64,000 bases of DNA, from positions 124,001-188,000 of the forward strand of contig NZ_JACXBS010000006.1 in NCBI RefSeq assembly GCF_014698015.1, given 5' to 3'. This stretch comes from Kocuria sp. cx-455. Its GTDB lineage: Bacteria; Actinomycetota; Actinomycetes; Actinomycetales; Micrococcaceae. This document shows positions 17,751 to 26,635 of this stretch, one piece after another. The position numbers were made by a program, and so were the translations under genes. The notes beneath the pieces were generated by a model. That model did no database searches. It was not told where the DNA came from and saw nothing but the letters and a program-made list of their open reading frames with translations. Every line of letters starts with the position of its first letter. Position 1 is the stretch's first letter.

Positions 17751-18793
17751 CGGGACTGGGAGGGTTGAACCCCTCAGAGGGAGCACTGGTCCTGGGCTTG
17801 GTGCAGCAGCAGGTGCCGATCGTCAACGAGCCACCAGACTTGCGTGCCACTGCCGAGAAGATCGCCGGCATGGTGAAGGGGGCCAAGGCCGGCTTGCCTA
17901 CCACGGATCTGCTGGTCTTCCCCGAGTACAGCCTCAACGGGTTGAACCCCAAGGTCTGGGCTCGGGATGAGATGCTCTGTGACCTGGACGGCCCCGAGGT
18001 GGAGATCCTGCGCGGCGCATGCGCCGACAGTTCCGTCTGGGGATGTTTTTCACTCATGGAACGCAACCCCAATGGTGCTCCGTACAACAGCGGCATCATC
18101 GTCGATGCCGCGGGCGAGATCGTTCTGTACTACCGAAAGATGCACCCGATGGTGCCGTTGGAGCCCTGGGAACCCGGCGACCTCGGCATTCCGGTGTGCG
18201 ATGGGCCTGCCGGGTCCAAGCTGGCCCTGATCATCTGCCACGACGGGATGCTGCCGGAGATGGCACGGGAGGCGGCCTACAAGGGCGCCAACGTCATCCT
18301 GCGCACGGCCGGCTACACCGACCCGATACGTCACGCGTGGCGGATCACGAACCAGGTCAATGCCTTCACCAACGTGGCCTACACTGCTTCGGTCGCACTG
18401 ACCGGGGCGGACGCGACCGGTGTCTGGTCTATCGGCGAGGCCATGATCTGCGACGTCGACGGCACCGTCCTGGAGCACGGAGACAACTCACCGGACCGCG
18501 TGGTGACCGGCGAGGTGATCCCGGCCCGCGCCGATCAGGCCCGACGGAGCTGGGGTGTGGAGAACAACATCTACCAATTGGGGCATCGCGGTTACGTCGC
18601 CGTGCGTGGCGGGGCGCGAGACTGCCCGTACACCTACATGACCGACCTCGCCGCAGAACGCTATCGGGTGCCATGGGAGGACGAGGTCGAGGTCACGGAC
18701 GGCACCGCTATGGGATACGGCCCGCCCCGGGAGCCCGGAAGCACCACGGAGACACACCGAAGTGAAGCCCCCCGCCAGACGACCGGCGGGTAA
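17747..18793 (+). CDS. amiF: Formamidase (AmiF-type nitrilase superfamily)
   Basis: Hydrolyses formamide to formate and ammonia (family knowledge). From the GTG at 17747 the protein is 348 residues and the catalytic triad is Glu60 (FPEYS), Lys131 (YYRKMHP) and Cys164 (IICHDGM), against Glu60, Lys133 and Cys166 in Helicobacter pylori AmiF. Other matching blocks are SLMERNPNG, EPWEPGDLGIPVCDGP and the C-terminal SWGVENNIYQLGHRGYVAV. The C-terminus is about 20 residues longer and polar. The exact position of Glu60 supports the GTG start over the TTG at 17720. The next gene on the strand is another amidase. Confidence 0.88.
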   Translation: MTGLGGLNPSEGALVLGLVQQQVPIVNEPPDLRATAEKIAGMVKGAKAGLPTTDLLVFPEYSLNGLNPKVWARDEMLCDLDGPEVEILRGACADSSVWGCFSLMERNPNGAPYNSGIIVDAAGEIVLYYRKMHPMVPLEPWEPGDLGIPVCDGPAGSKLALIICHDGMLPEMAREAAYKGANVILRTAGYTDPIRHAWRITNQVNAFTNVAYTASVALTGADATGVWSIGEAMICDVDGTVLEHGDNSPDRVVTGEVIPARADQARRSWGVENNIYQLGHRGYVAVRGGARDCPYTYMTDLAAERYRVPWEDEVEVTDGTAMGYGPPREPGSTTETHRSEAPRQTTGG

Positions 18794-19175
18794 GGGACGG
18801 CACCTGGTTTCTTCTACTGGGGACTGGCCTGTTTCCAGCTTCTCAGGCACCGGCAACAACGCGATGATCCCCGGGAAACCAAGATCACTTTTGATGGCAC
18901 CGGACCCCGGGCCCGTTTCGGTAGCCAGATCTCCATATTGATACAATTTTTATAATGAATTTAATGGTTTACTGTCTGACTGAGCTATTGATTTAGCCAT
19001 GTGGCAACTGCTTGACTGACTAAATCTTCGGCAGTGAAGTGATGCGCCTCACAAAGAGCGCGTCCATCTGCCCAGCGAGCAATGGTTCCCGATGCCATAC
19101 CCACCGGTTGGTCTCGATTGGTTCAGGGAATCATTGTGCCTCGGGCACCACACACCAGGTCATAGGAGATCCACG
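18794..19175. other. Gap between formamidase and amidase, AT-rich promoter segment
   Basis: The 382 bases contain no gene. A sharply AT-rich island at 18935-18990 includes the perfect hexamer TATAAT (18951-18956) and a TTGATA (18938-18943), though the two are only seven bases apart and cannot form one promoter. This island is the probable promoter region for the amidase. Confidence 0.35.
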
Positions 19176-20642
19176 ATGACGACAACCAATCCCACGCCGA
19201 CCATTTCGAAGCCCGGCACTGACTCCACCGATCAGCTGTGGCGCTGGAGCGCGACCGAGATGGCTCAGGCCGTGGCCGGGGGGTTGGTCTCCAGTCGCGA
19301 GGTCGTGGAGAGTTGTCTGGGGCGGATCGATGAGGTCAACCCGCACCTCAACGCTCTGGTGGAGGTGCGGCCCGACGAGGCACTGTCCTTGGCTGATGAG
19401 GCAGACCGGCGGCGTTCAGCCGGTGAGGAGCTCGGTCCTCTCCACGGGGTGCCGGTGTCGATCAAGGTGAATTCCGACCAGGCCGGTTATGCCACGACTC
19501 AGGGCGTGTCCGCCTTCCAGGACGCCATGGCCAATGAGGACAGCCCTCACGTGGCGAGTCTGCGTCGTGCCGGGGCCGTGCTGATGGGCCGGAGCAATTC
19601 CCCGGCCTTCGCCTATCGCTGGTTCACCAACAACGACCTGCACGGGCGCACCCTCAACCCGTGGGACCCCTCCCGGACCCCGGGCGGGTCCAGCGGCGGG
19701 GCGAGCTCGGCCGTGGCCTCTGGGATGGTGCCGATCGCCGGCGGCAATGACATCGGTGGGTCGGTGCGTTACCCCGCCTACGCCTGCGGCGTGGTGGGCT
19801 TGCGGCCCACCGTCGGGAGGGTGGCCCAGACCTACCACCCCGACGACGTCGACGCGTCGCTGTCCGTGCAGACCATGCTCGTTCAGGGCCCGCTCGCCCG
19901 CAGTGTTGTCGACATCAGGCTGACGATGAGGGCGCTCAATGACTTCAGTCACCGCGACCCCGCCTTCGTCCCCGGTGCCCGTGCTGCCACCCGGCCCGAC
20001 CGACCCCTGCGGGTAGGACTCGTCCGGGACCTCGGTGTTGCCGCCCCCACCGCGGAGGTGAACGCTTCTCTGGATCAGGCAGCCGACCATCTGCGCGATG
20101 TGGGCTACGTCGTGGAGGAGATCGAGCTGCCGGTTCTGGCTGAGGCCTACCGGCTGTGGTACCTGCTCTGCATGGAGGAGTTCCGCCTGGCCATGCCCAT
20201 GGTCAACGAGGTCGGGGACCAGGGCATGCAGAAGGCCGCAGAGCACTACTACGCCGTGGCCGCCGAGTGGTGGGGGGAAAAGCCGACGCTTGAGCAGTTC
20301 ATCACCGGCTACGCCCGCCGGGGCACGCTGATCCGCCAGCTCGGTGAGATCCTCGAGTCCTACCCGCTCATTGTCCTGCCGGTGTCGTCCGAGCAGGCCT
20401 TCGAGCAGGACGCTGACATCGCCAGTGTGGAGAGCATGCGTCGTCTCATGGCCGCGCAGGCATCAATGATGGCGATCCCCGTCCTCGGGTTCCCGGCCAT
20501 GTCGGTGCCCACCGGGGTTGCCAACGGCCTGCCGACGGGGGTGCAGTTGCTCGGGCGACGTTTTGACGAGGAAACACTGCTCGAAGCGGCCACCGTCATC
20601 GAGACGCGCGCCGGGACGTTCACGCCCATCGACCCTCGCTGA
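19176..20642 (+). CDS. Amidase-signature family amidase
   Basis: A 488-residue serine amidase. The Ser-Ser-Lys triad is Lys97 (VSIKVNS), cis-Ser172 (GGSSGG) and nucleophile Ser196 ([10 protein letters not shown]), with the usual spacing of 24 between the serines. The typical DGGGS motif is replaced by NDIGGS. Family members act on aryl or alkyl amides or carbamates; the substrate here is not known. An upstream in-frame ATG exists at 19092, but the ATG at 19176 has AGGAGAT just ahead. It lies next to the formamidase, hinting at use of amides as nitrogen source. Confidence 0.9.
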   Translation: MTTTNPTPTISKPGTDSTDQLWRWSATEMAQAVAGGLVSSREVVESCLGRIDEVNPHLNALVEVRPDEALSLADEADRRRSAGEELGPLHGVPVSIKVNSDQAGYATTQGVSAFQDAMANEDSPHVASLRRAGAVLMGRSNSPAFAYRWFTNNDLHGRTLNPWDPSRTPGGSSGGASSAVASGMVPIAGGNDIGGSVRYPAYACGVVGLRPTVGRVAQTYHPDDVDASLSVQTMLVQGPLARSVVDIRLTMRALNDFSHRDPAFVPGARAATRPDRPLRVGLVRDLGVAAPTAEVNASLDQAADHLRDVGYVVEEIELPVLAEAYRLWYLLCMEEFRLAMPMVNEVGDQGMQKAAEHYYAVAAEWWGEKPTLEQFITGYARRGTLIRQLGEILESYPLIVLPVSSEQAFEQDADIASVESMRRLMAAQASMMAIPVLGFPAMSVPTGVANGLPTGVQLLGRRFDEETLLEAATVIETRAGTFTPIDPR

Positions 20643-20691
20643 GGGGAACGACGGTCATCCACACGACCCATGCACACCGCAAGGGCGACTA

Positions 20692-21540
20692 CTAGGTTTT
20701 CCGCATCACCGTGGCGGCATCCACGGCGATACCCTCCTGCGGACCTGCGGAATCCCGAATAGCGGGCGGGGTGATTCCCAACTCTTCCAAGCTAATGGTG
20801 CGCAATCGCGCGTTTGTGTCGTTCACCGGTGCCCGCAGCAGGGTGGCGGTGGCCCAACCGTGGGTCAATAGGTAGTGGTCACTGTCCGGTTCTTCCCGCC
20901 CGGTCTCGGCGCTGTAGGTCACGGCAATGTGGGTGTGGTCGCCGCGGTGGATCTGGGCCTGCACCGCACCGAAGGAGGCCAGCTCGGCAGGCTTGAGACC
21001 CCGTAGCCGGTCGGGAGCGACGTCGGGAACATTGATGTTCAGAATCCTGCCGTCGAATGTGCGCGATTCCCACCGTTCCAGCGCGAACTTGGTGACCAGC
21101 AGCGCCGTCTCCCAGTGCTGCGGTTTACCGGACGTGATCGAGACAGCCATCCCCGGGATCCCGTGGGATGCCGCCGTCAGCGCAGCGCCCACCGTGCCCG
21201 AATGCAGCGTAGCTTTACCGGTGTTCGCGCCCAGGTTCACGCCCGAGAGCACCATGTCCGGAACCTCGCCGAACGCACCGTAGGAGGCCAGAAACGCAAT
21301 CAGGGCCGGCGCCGCTTTCACCCCCACGCATTCGACCCCCGCGGGCATGTTGGGCGGATGGGCGTCAACGAGCGCGATCTTGCCGTCGACCTCCTCCCCG
21401 GACAAGGACGCGCTGGCGCCCGAATATTCCTCGGCGGGCGCGGCTACCTTGACCCGGTGCCCACGGTCCAGAGCGGCCTGGGCGAGAACCGCGAGACCCG
21501 CGGATGCAACGCCGTCGTCGTTGGTCACAAGGATGCGCAT
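20692..21540 (-). CDS. surE: 5'/3'-nucleotidase SurE
   Basis: A 282-residue metal-dependent phosphatase starting MRILVTNDDG, with the paired Asp residues that bind the metal, followed by AAPAEEYSGASASLS, and VLSGVNLGANTG, which are SurE signatures. SurE dephosphorylates nucleoside monophosphates. The frame opens 11 codons earlier at 21573, but the family always begins with the MRIL strand, so I start at the ATG at 21540. The PfkB kinase gene lies 48 bases upstream on the same strand, so the two may form an operon. Confidence 0.92.
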   Translation of the reverse strand: MRILVTNDDGVASAGLAVLAQAALDRGHRVKVAAPAEEYSGASASLSGEEVDGKIALVDAHPPNMPAGVECVGVKAAPALIAFLASYGAFGEVPDMVLSGVNLGANTGKATLHSGTVGAALTAASHGIPGMAVSITSGKPQHWETALLVTKFALERWESRTFDGRILNINVPDVAPDRLRGLKPAELASFGAVQAQIHRGDHTHIAVTYSAETGREEPDSDHYLLTHGWATATLLRAPVNDTNARLRTISLEELGITPPAIRDSAGPQEGIAVDAATVMRKT

Positions 21541-21588
21541 GGCCCCATGCTTCCACGCCGCCCGCTCGCCCACCAGAGCCGAGCGCGT

Positions 21589-22551
21589 TTAGGACAGTTT
21601 CCGAATGCTGATCTGGCGCGCGAACTTCTCGATGGTCGTGCGATTACCCGTGCCCAAACCCCGCCGCGCCACGTTGAGCGCGCCGGCGGAAGCACCCAGG
21701 GCCACGGCATCCACCAGATCGAGGCCGCGGGCCAGGCCCACTGAAATTCCGGCGGTCATGGAATCCCCCGCACCCCGGTGGTCCAGCGGCGTGATCGACG
21801 GCGCCGACACCTCCCGCACCGAATCCTTCTCGATCAGCAGGGCCGGGTCCTTGGCTCGCGAGATGACGACGGCGCCCGCCCCACGTTCCAGCAGCATCTT
21901 GCCGGCCTCGGTGAGAGACTCGGCGGTTTCGTCTCCGACGAGCTCGAGGTCCATGATTTCCTCGTGACTGATCTTGAGGACATTCACGCCGGCGGCGGCA
22001 CTGGCCAGTGCGGGCTTACCGCTCAGGTCCGCAACCACAGGGGTTCCGGCATCGCGCGTATCGCGGATGAGTCGGGCGAAGAACGACGGCGGGAGCACGT
22101 CCGCCGGTTCCGCACCCGTGACCACCAGGACATCGGACGCCAACGCATCCACGAAGGCGGTGCCGTACAAATCGTCCAGCTCGTGACGGGACAGCTCCGG
22201 TGGCGGCATGTGGGCCTGGGTCTCCCGATCATCACCGCGCAGGTCGTACACGTAGCCGCCGTTGCCGTAGCCGTAGCGGACGGCGTTGACCTGCATGCCC
22301 ATCCCGTCCAGCATGGTGCGAATCAGTGAACCCAATTCACCGCCGAAGGGGCCGTTGATCGCGACCTCCGCCCCCAGTGAACCCGCCATCCGCGCAACCC
22401 ACAGGCCTTGTCCGCCCGGATGCAAATGGACATCCGACTCGTGTTCACTGCGGTTGCGATGAGCGGCGGGCTCGGTCATCTCTACCACCAACAGCGGGGT
22501 GGGAACCAAAATCGATACGCGGGGCTTGTTCCCGGCGGGCGTGGGAGTCAT
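21589..22551 (-). CDS. PfkB-family carbohydrate kinase (1-phosphofructokinase-like)
   Basis: A 320-residue ribokinase-superfamily sugar kinase. The C-terminal signature LDHRGAGDSMTAGISVGLA holds the anion hole and catalytic Asp (GAGDS), and the N-terminal HPGGQGLWVARMAGSLGAEV block is the substrate-binding loop seen in the 1-phosphofructokinase and tagatose-6-phosphate kinase branch. There is no phosphotransferase gene nearby, so the sugar is unknown. The ATG at 22551 has no obvious ribosome site, so the start is uncertain. Confidence 0.85.
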   Translation of the reverse strand: MTPTPAGNKPRVSILVPTPLLVVEMTEPAAHRNRSEHESDVHLHPGGQGLWVARMAGSLGAEVAINGPFGGELGSLIRTMLDGMGMQVNAVRYGYGNGGYVYDLRGDDRETQAHMPPPELSRHELDDLYGTAFVDALASDVLVVTGAEPADVLPPSFFARLIRDTRDAGTPVVADLSGKPALASAAAGVNVLKISHEEIMDLELVGDETAESLTEAGKMLLERGAGAVVISRAKDPALLIEKDSVREVSAPSITPLDHRGAGDSMTAGISVGLARGLDLVDAVALGASAGALNVARRGLGTGNRTTIEKFARQISIRKLS

Positions 22552-22613
22552 GGCCGAAAACTACTACGAGTTAGGCCCTGGTGAACAGTTGACTCAGGTG
22601 CCACCATGGGGGG

Positions 22614-23093
22614 ATGAACACCACCGCCCCGGTACGCATCCTGGAAGGCCAAGCCGCCAGCGATCACACGCAGAAAGTGCTGACCGCGTACTTCAGCGAA
22701 CTCAATCATCGCATCGACGGCGGTTTCGACCCTGATCTCACCGAAAGCACCTCGCCCGAGCAGGTCACCCCGCCCAACGGCGATTTTTTCCTGATGACCG
22801 AATTGATCTCCGGGGAGGTCATCGCGTGCGGCGCCGTCCGCAAGCTCGATGACTCCACCGTGGAACTGCGGCGGATCTGGGTCACCCCCGATCACCGCGG
22901 CAAGGGCCACGCCCGCACGCTCGTTCGTTCGCTGGAGAACAAGGTTCGTGCGTTGGGTGCCCACACCGCCGTGGTCTCGCTCAACGAAGAGATGACCGAG
23001 GGCATTGCCATGTTCCGTAAACGCGGTTACGAACCCGTGGCGCCCTTCCACGAGAACACCACGGCCACCGTGTTCTTGGGGCGGAAACTCTAG
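22614..23093 (+). CDS. GNAT-family N-acetyltransferase
   Basis: A 159-residue acetyl-CoA-dependent acyltransferase. The pattern ELRRIWVTPDHRGKGHARTLVRSLE is the classical GNAT motif A, with the RGKGHA pyrophosphate loop. The substrate is unknown. The ATG at 22614 follows a GGGGGG stretch. Its TAG stop (23091-23093) overlaps the stop of the convergent ChaB gene in the shared bases CTAG. Confidence 0.88.
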   Translation: MNTTAPVRILEGQAASDHTQKVLTAYFSELNHRIDGGFDPDLTESTSPEQVTPPNGDFFLMTELISGEVIACGAVRKLDDSTVELRRIWVTPDHRGKGHARTLVRSLENKVRALGAHTAVVSLNEEMTEGIAMFRKRGYEPVAPFHENTTATVFLGRKL

Positions 23094-23509
23094 CTGCGGG
23101 CTTCCTTGGTCTTCTTCTGGTTGGCCTTGTCGATGGCGGCAACCAGTTCGTCCTTGGTCATCTCCGAGCGTCCCTCGATGTTCAGTTCCTGGGCGATGTC
23201 GTACAGGTGTTCCTTGCTGGCATTGGCGTCGACGCCGCCCGCGGACTCTTCTTTGTTCAAGCCACCTTTTTCGGCGCGTTCGTCCGAGGGCCCGTTCTCT
23301 TCCTTAGGTTCCCAGTGGTCCCCCACCTTCTCGTGGGTGTGCTTCACCGCGGACCACGCGGTGCGTGCGGCCCGCGATGAGCTGTCGTACTCGTCCTTCG
23401 CCGAATCGTAGGTCTGCGCGAACGTGTCCTGAGCCTTCTTGTCCGAGCGCTGCAGGGTGGCCGGGATCTCGTCCTGAATGGCGCGGCCGTTCTTCTGTGC
23501 CTTGGGCAT
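23090..23509 (-). CDS. ChaB-family protein with C-terminal Rho-N/SAP-like segment
   Basis: A 139-residue hydrophilic protein. Residues about 1-65 match ChaB (DEIPATLQRSDKKAQDTFAQTYDSA, then AWSAVKHTHEKVGDHW). A glutamate-rich linker leads to a helix-extension-helix tail (SKEHLYDIAQELNIEGRSEMTKDELVAAID) like Rho N-terminal or SAP nucleic-acid-binding modules. This combination is common in actinobacteria and its function is not established. I start at the ATG at 23509, eight codons inside the longest frame, with GAGAGGA ahead. Confidence 0.87.
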   Translation of the reverse strand: MPKAQKNGRAIQDEIPATLQRSDKKAQDTFAQTYDSAKDEYDSSSRAARTAWSAVKHTHEKVGDHWEPKEENGPSDERAEKGGLNKEESAGGVDANASKEHLYDIAQELNIEGRSEMTKDELVAAIDKANQKKTKEARS

Positions 23510-23615
23510 GATCAAAGTCCTCTCACGAGACACCTCATTGATGATGTGCTGATGATTCTAGGCCCGGCACACTCTTCCGGACATCGTGGGGCGTGGTCGG
23601 TGTAGTGTCCCTCAC

Positions 23616-24824
23616 ATGGTCATCCAGTCGCCCCAAGGTCCTCCCACTCACGCTCGGATCCTCGTCGCGGGGGGCGGCAATGGGGGGATCGCGCTGGCCG
23701 CACGATTGCATCGGCAGGGTGAGAACGACGTCGTCATTGTCGAGCCCCGCGCGGAACACCACTACAGGCCGTTACTGTCCTACGTTGGCGCGGGTCTGGC
23801 CTCCATTGACTCAGCACGCAGGCCCCAGGGCCGAGTCATGCCGGCCGGGTGCGTCTGGGTGCGTGACGCCATCGCCGGCGTGGACCCGGAAGCCTCGCGG
23901 GTGGTACTCGCCAGTGGGGCCACAATCGATTACGACCATCTGGTGGTCGCCGCCGGATCCGGGCCGGACTGGGATGCCATCGACGGCTCGGCCGAGGCTC
24001 TGCACGCCCAGAATGCATCCACCAACTACTTATTCGATCTCGCGCCGAAGACCTGGCGTCTGGTCGAGGGGATGCGTTCCGGGACGGCGGTGTTCACCAT
24101 GCCCGACGACAGCTGCCCCTGCGCCGGCGCATCGCAGAAAATTCTGTACATGGCGTGCGACCTGTGGCGTAACCGCGGTGTGCTCGAGGACATCCGCGTT
24201 GTTGCCGTGGTGCCGACCGACACGGTGTTCGGCGTGCCCGGCGTGGACGAGGAGCTCGAACGCAAGATCGACGAATACGGGATCGAACTACGCACCCGCT
24301 CCCGTGTCCGGTCCCTGCACGGGGACACCGGCACTGCGGTCCTGGACAACGACGGCGTGGTCGAGGAACTCGATTACGACTTTCTCCACCTCACGCCACC
24401 GCACGCCGCACCGCGGTGGGTCGCTGCATCTGGCCTCTCGTCGAAGACGGCACGGGGTTTCGTGGACGTCGATCCTGAAACGTTGCAGCACCGCCGGTAC
24501 CCGAACGTGTGGGCGGTGGGTGACATTGCCGCCACCCCGGGATCCAGCTCGGGCGGCGCCCTGCGCAAACAGACGCCGGTCGTGGCCAAGAACATCCGGT
24601 CCGAGCTCAACGGCAAAGCGCCACGAGCCCGCTACAACGGTTACACGGTCAGTCCCTTCACCGTTTCCCGCCGCACTTTGGTGTTCGCGGAGTTCGCCCC
24701 CGACGGCACCCCAATGCCCAGCACCAAACTCTTCGAACTTCGCAAGGAGCGGGCCCTCACCTTCCTTCTCGACCGGTGGTTGCTGCCGCAGATCTATTGG
24801 CATCGCATCCTGCGCGGCAAGTGA
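23616..24824 (+). CDS. Sulfide:quinone oxidoreductase-like flavoprotein lacking one redox cysteine
   Basis: A 402-residue FAD protein: ARILVAGGGNGGIALAARL dinucleotide fold at the N-terminus, CAGASQKILYM at 169-179 (the first SQR redox cysteine position, Cys169, with an extra Cys167), VWAVGDIA FAD motif, and a C-terminal RYNGYTVSPFTV to LLPQIYWHRILRGK block that aligns with type II (mitochondrial-like) SQR. In human SQOR the second cysteine is in GYTSCP; here that position is serine (GYTVSP). Canonical two-cysteine sulfide oxidation is therefore doubtful. Possibly leaderless, as no ribosome site precedes the ATG. Confidence 0.85.
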   Translation: MVIQSPQGPPTHARILVAGGGNGGIALAARLHRQGENDVVIVEPRAEHHYRPLLSYVGAGLASIDSARRPQGRVMPAGCVWVRDAIAGVDPEASRVVLASGATIDYDHLVVAAGSGPDWDAIDGSAEALHAQNASTNYLFDLAPKTWRLVEGMRSGTAVFTMPDDSCPCAGASQKILYMACDLWRNRGVLEDIRVVAVVPTDTVFGVPGVDEELERKIDEYGIELRTRSRVRSLHGDTGTAVLDNDGVVEELDYDFLHLTPPHAAPRWVAASGLSSKTARGFVDVDPETLQHRRYPNVWAVGDIAATPGSSSGGALRKQTPVVAKNIRSELNGKAPRARYNGYTVSPFTVSRRTLVFAEFAPDGTPMPSTKLFELRKERALTFLLDRWLLPQIYWHRILRGK

Positions 24825-24852
24825 GGCCCCCGTTGGCCCGGGGGTCGGGCCA

Positions 24853-25851
24853 CTAGGGGCTGAAGAAGAAACGCGTCATGTGGAAGAACACCGGCGCGGC
24901 GAAGATCAGGGAGTCCGTGCGGTCCAGGATGCCACCGTGACCGGGGATGATCGCGCCGAAGTCCTTGATCCCGCGGTCGCGTTTGAGGCTGCTCATCACC
25001 AGGCCGCCCACGAAACCCATGAGGCACGCGATCAGTGACAGCAGCGCGGCCTGCCACGGGGTGAACGGGGTCAGCCACCACAGGGCGGCGCCCAGAGCGG
25101 TGGCCGAGAGCACTCCCCCGATGAACCCCTCCCACGTCTTGTTGGGACTCACGGTGGGCGCGATCTTGTGGCGACCCAGTGTCTTGCCCCACAGGTACTG
25201 CAGCACGTCCGAGCCCTGAACCACCACGCACACGAACAGCAGGAGCGCACCACCGGCCACACCGCCCGAACCCACCGGAGATCCGTCCGCGGCGGACTTG
25301 CCCTCGGTGAAAGCCACCGGCAATTGCAGGACAGCGGGCAGGTGACTGAGCGCGTACACGCACACCATGAGCCCCCATTGGCTCAGTGCGGCCCGGTGCA
25401 GGAAATGATCCGTTCGACCGGACAGCGCCAGCAACACGGGCAGAAACAGGAACGCGTACACCGGGATGAAGATCGCGAACATCCCATACCAGTGCTCCCA
25501 CATGAACCAGTAGTGCAGTGGGGTCAGCACGGCCATGATCCAGATCAGCGCCCGACCGTCCTTCTCGCCGGACGGCACCAGCGCCATGAACTCCCGCAGC
25601 GCCACGAGCGAAAGCAACATGAACAGCACGAGCATCACGGTTTCCCCGAGCGCCAAGCTGACGGCGAGGACTCCCACCATGATCCACCACGCGAAAATCC
25701 GCTGCCGCACGTTGCTCAGGGTGTTCCGCAATCTTTCCGTGGTGGCGCGCCGGAACATGAGCTCCGCGACCACCGTGGCCACCACCAGGAACACGCCCAC
25801 GCCGATCAGCAGCCGAATCGACGGCGGGCCGATCAACCCGATCTCGGTCAT
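24853..25851 (-). CDS. CdsA-like phosphatidate cytidylyltransferase
   Basis: A 332-residue membrane enzyme with about eight hydrophobic segments. The C-terminal half carries the CdsA signature: SPNKTWEGFIGG, KDFGAIIPGHGGILDRTDSL. It makes CDP-diacylglycerol from CTP and phosphatidate. It is preceded by a CDP-alcohol phosphatidyltransferase gene three bases upstream, so the pair forms an operon like the E. coli ynbA-ynbB set. The main housekeeping cdsA is usually near frr, tsf or dxr in actinobacteria, so this may be a second, specialised copy (inference). Confidence 0.88.
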   Translation of the reverse strand: MTEIGLIGPPSIRLLIGVGVFLVVATVVAELMFRRATTERLRNTLSNVRQRIFAWWIMVGVLAVSLALGETVMLVLFMLLSLVALREFMALVPSGEKDGRALIWIMAVLTPLHYWFMWEHWYGMFAIFIPVYAFLFLPVLLALSGRTDHFLHRAALSQWGLMVCVYALSHLPAVLQLPVAFTEGKSAADGSPVGSGGVAGGALLLFVCVVVQGSDVLQYLWGKTLGRHKIAPTVSPNKTWEGFIGGVLSATALGAALWWLTPFTPWQAALLSLIACLMGFVGGLVMSSLKRDRGIKDFGAIIPGHGGILDRTDSLIFAAPVFFHMTRFFFSP

Positions 25852-25854
25852 GAC

Positions 25855-26538
25855 TCAGCCTCGATTCTTGAGTTCGCGTGCAATCCAGCGCAGCCGTGTG
25901 GCCACCGTGAGCGCGGACCCCGCGGCTATGAGAAGCAACGTCACGAACAACATCCAGCCGCGCGGCAGATTGAGCAGGGGCTCGACCACGGTCGCCAGGA
26001 TCCCGACCATGAGCGTCCACATGCGCTGTTGTTTCGCCATGACCCCGCCGAAGAACTGCCCCGCCCCCGCACTGACTCCCAGCGTGCGCACGTAGGCGGT
26101 CAGCACGGCGAGACTTCCCGCGAGCCAGCCCACGGTCACGCCGCCGTCCATCGCCGACGCCGCGTAGCCCGCTCCCGCAAGCAGGGCAAGGTCCGAGAGC
26201 CGGTCGGGCACCTCGTTGAACAGTTCACCGGTGGCCGTTCTCAGCCCGCCCTCCACGGCGAGCATCCCGTCGAACATGTTGCACACCAGCCGCAACGGTA
26301 TGGTCACGGCGGCGCCGACGAGCAGGAGGAAACGGACGGCGTCGTCGACGTGCGCGGAGAGCACCAGGCACGCGCATCCCAGCAGCGCGAAGCCGACCGA
26401 GGCCAGGGAAATGTGGTTGGGCTTCAGGCCCGCTCGCTGCAACGCGGCCGCTATGCCGGTGGCCCAGCCTGTGGTGCGCTGCGGAATGGGGCGGCGCAGG
26501 GGGTCCGGCGGGTTGGGGGGATTGGTGCTGGAACCCAT
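25855..26538 (-). CDS. CDP-alcohol phosphatidyltransferase with variant signature
   Basis: A 227-residue membrane protein with about six hydrophobic segments. The family signature has the form D-x2-D-G-x2-A-R-x8-G-x3-D-x3-D. Here it reads NMFDGMLAVEGG then GELFNEVPDRLSD: the first Asp is Asn, the Arg is Val, and the third acidic position is Glu, as in YnbA-like proteins. This suggests a changed metal or alcohol site and an unknown product lipid. A longer frame opens at 26583, but the ATG at 26538 has GAGGAG just ahead. It is first gene of the pair with the CdsA-like enzyme. Confidence 0.85.
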   Translation of the reverse strand: MGSSTNPPNPPDPLRRPIPQRTTGWATGIAAALQRAGLKPNHISLASVGFALLGCACLVLSAHVDDAVRFLLLVGAAVTIPLRLVCNMFDGMLAVEGGLRTATGELFNEVPDRLSDLALLAGAGYAASAMDGGVTVGWLAGSLAVLTAYVRTLGVSAGAGQFFGGVMAKQQRMWTLMVGILATVVEPLLNLPRGWMLFVTLLLIAAGSALTVATRLRWIARELKNRG

Positions 26539-26635
26539 GAGTCTCCTCGCGAGTGAACGGATTGTCTCCTGCCACCTTGACATGTTCGGCCGTTACCCGC
26601 GCACACCGGGCGGCCGGCCCGGGGATTTCGCCGCG

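Noticed and set aside
18938-18956. TTGATA and TATAAT as a -35/-10 pair
   Set aside because: The hexamers are only seven bases apart, far below the 16-18 needed, so they cannot form one promoter.
25168-26556. Plus-strand frame of 462 codons
   Set aside because: Antisense of the CdsA-like and phosphatidyltransferase genes; low-complexity His/Gln/Arg-rich translation.
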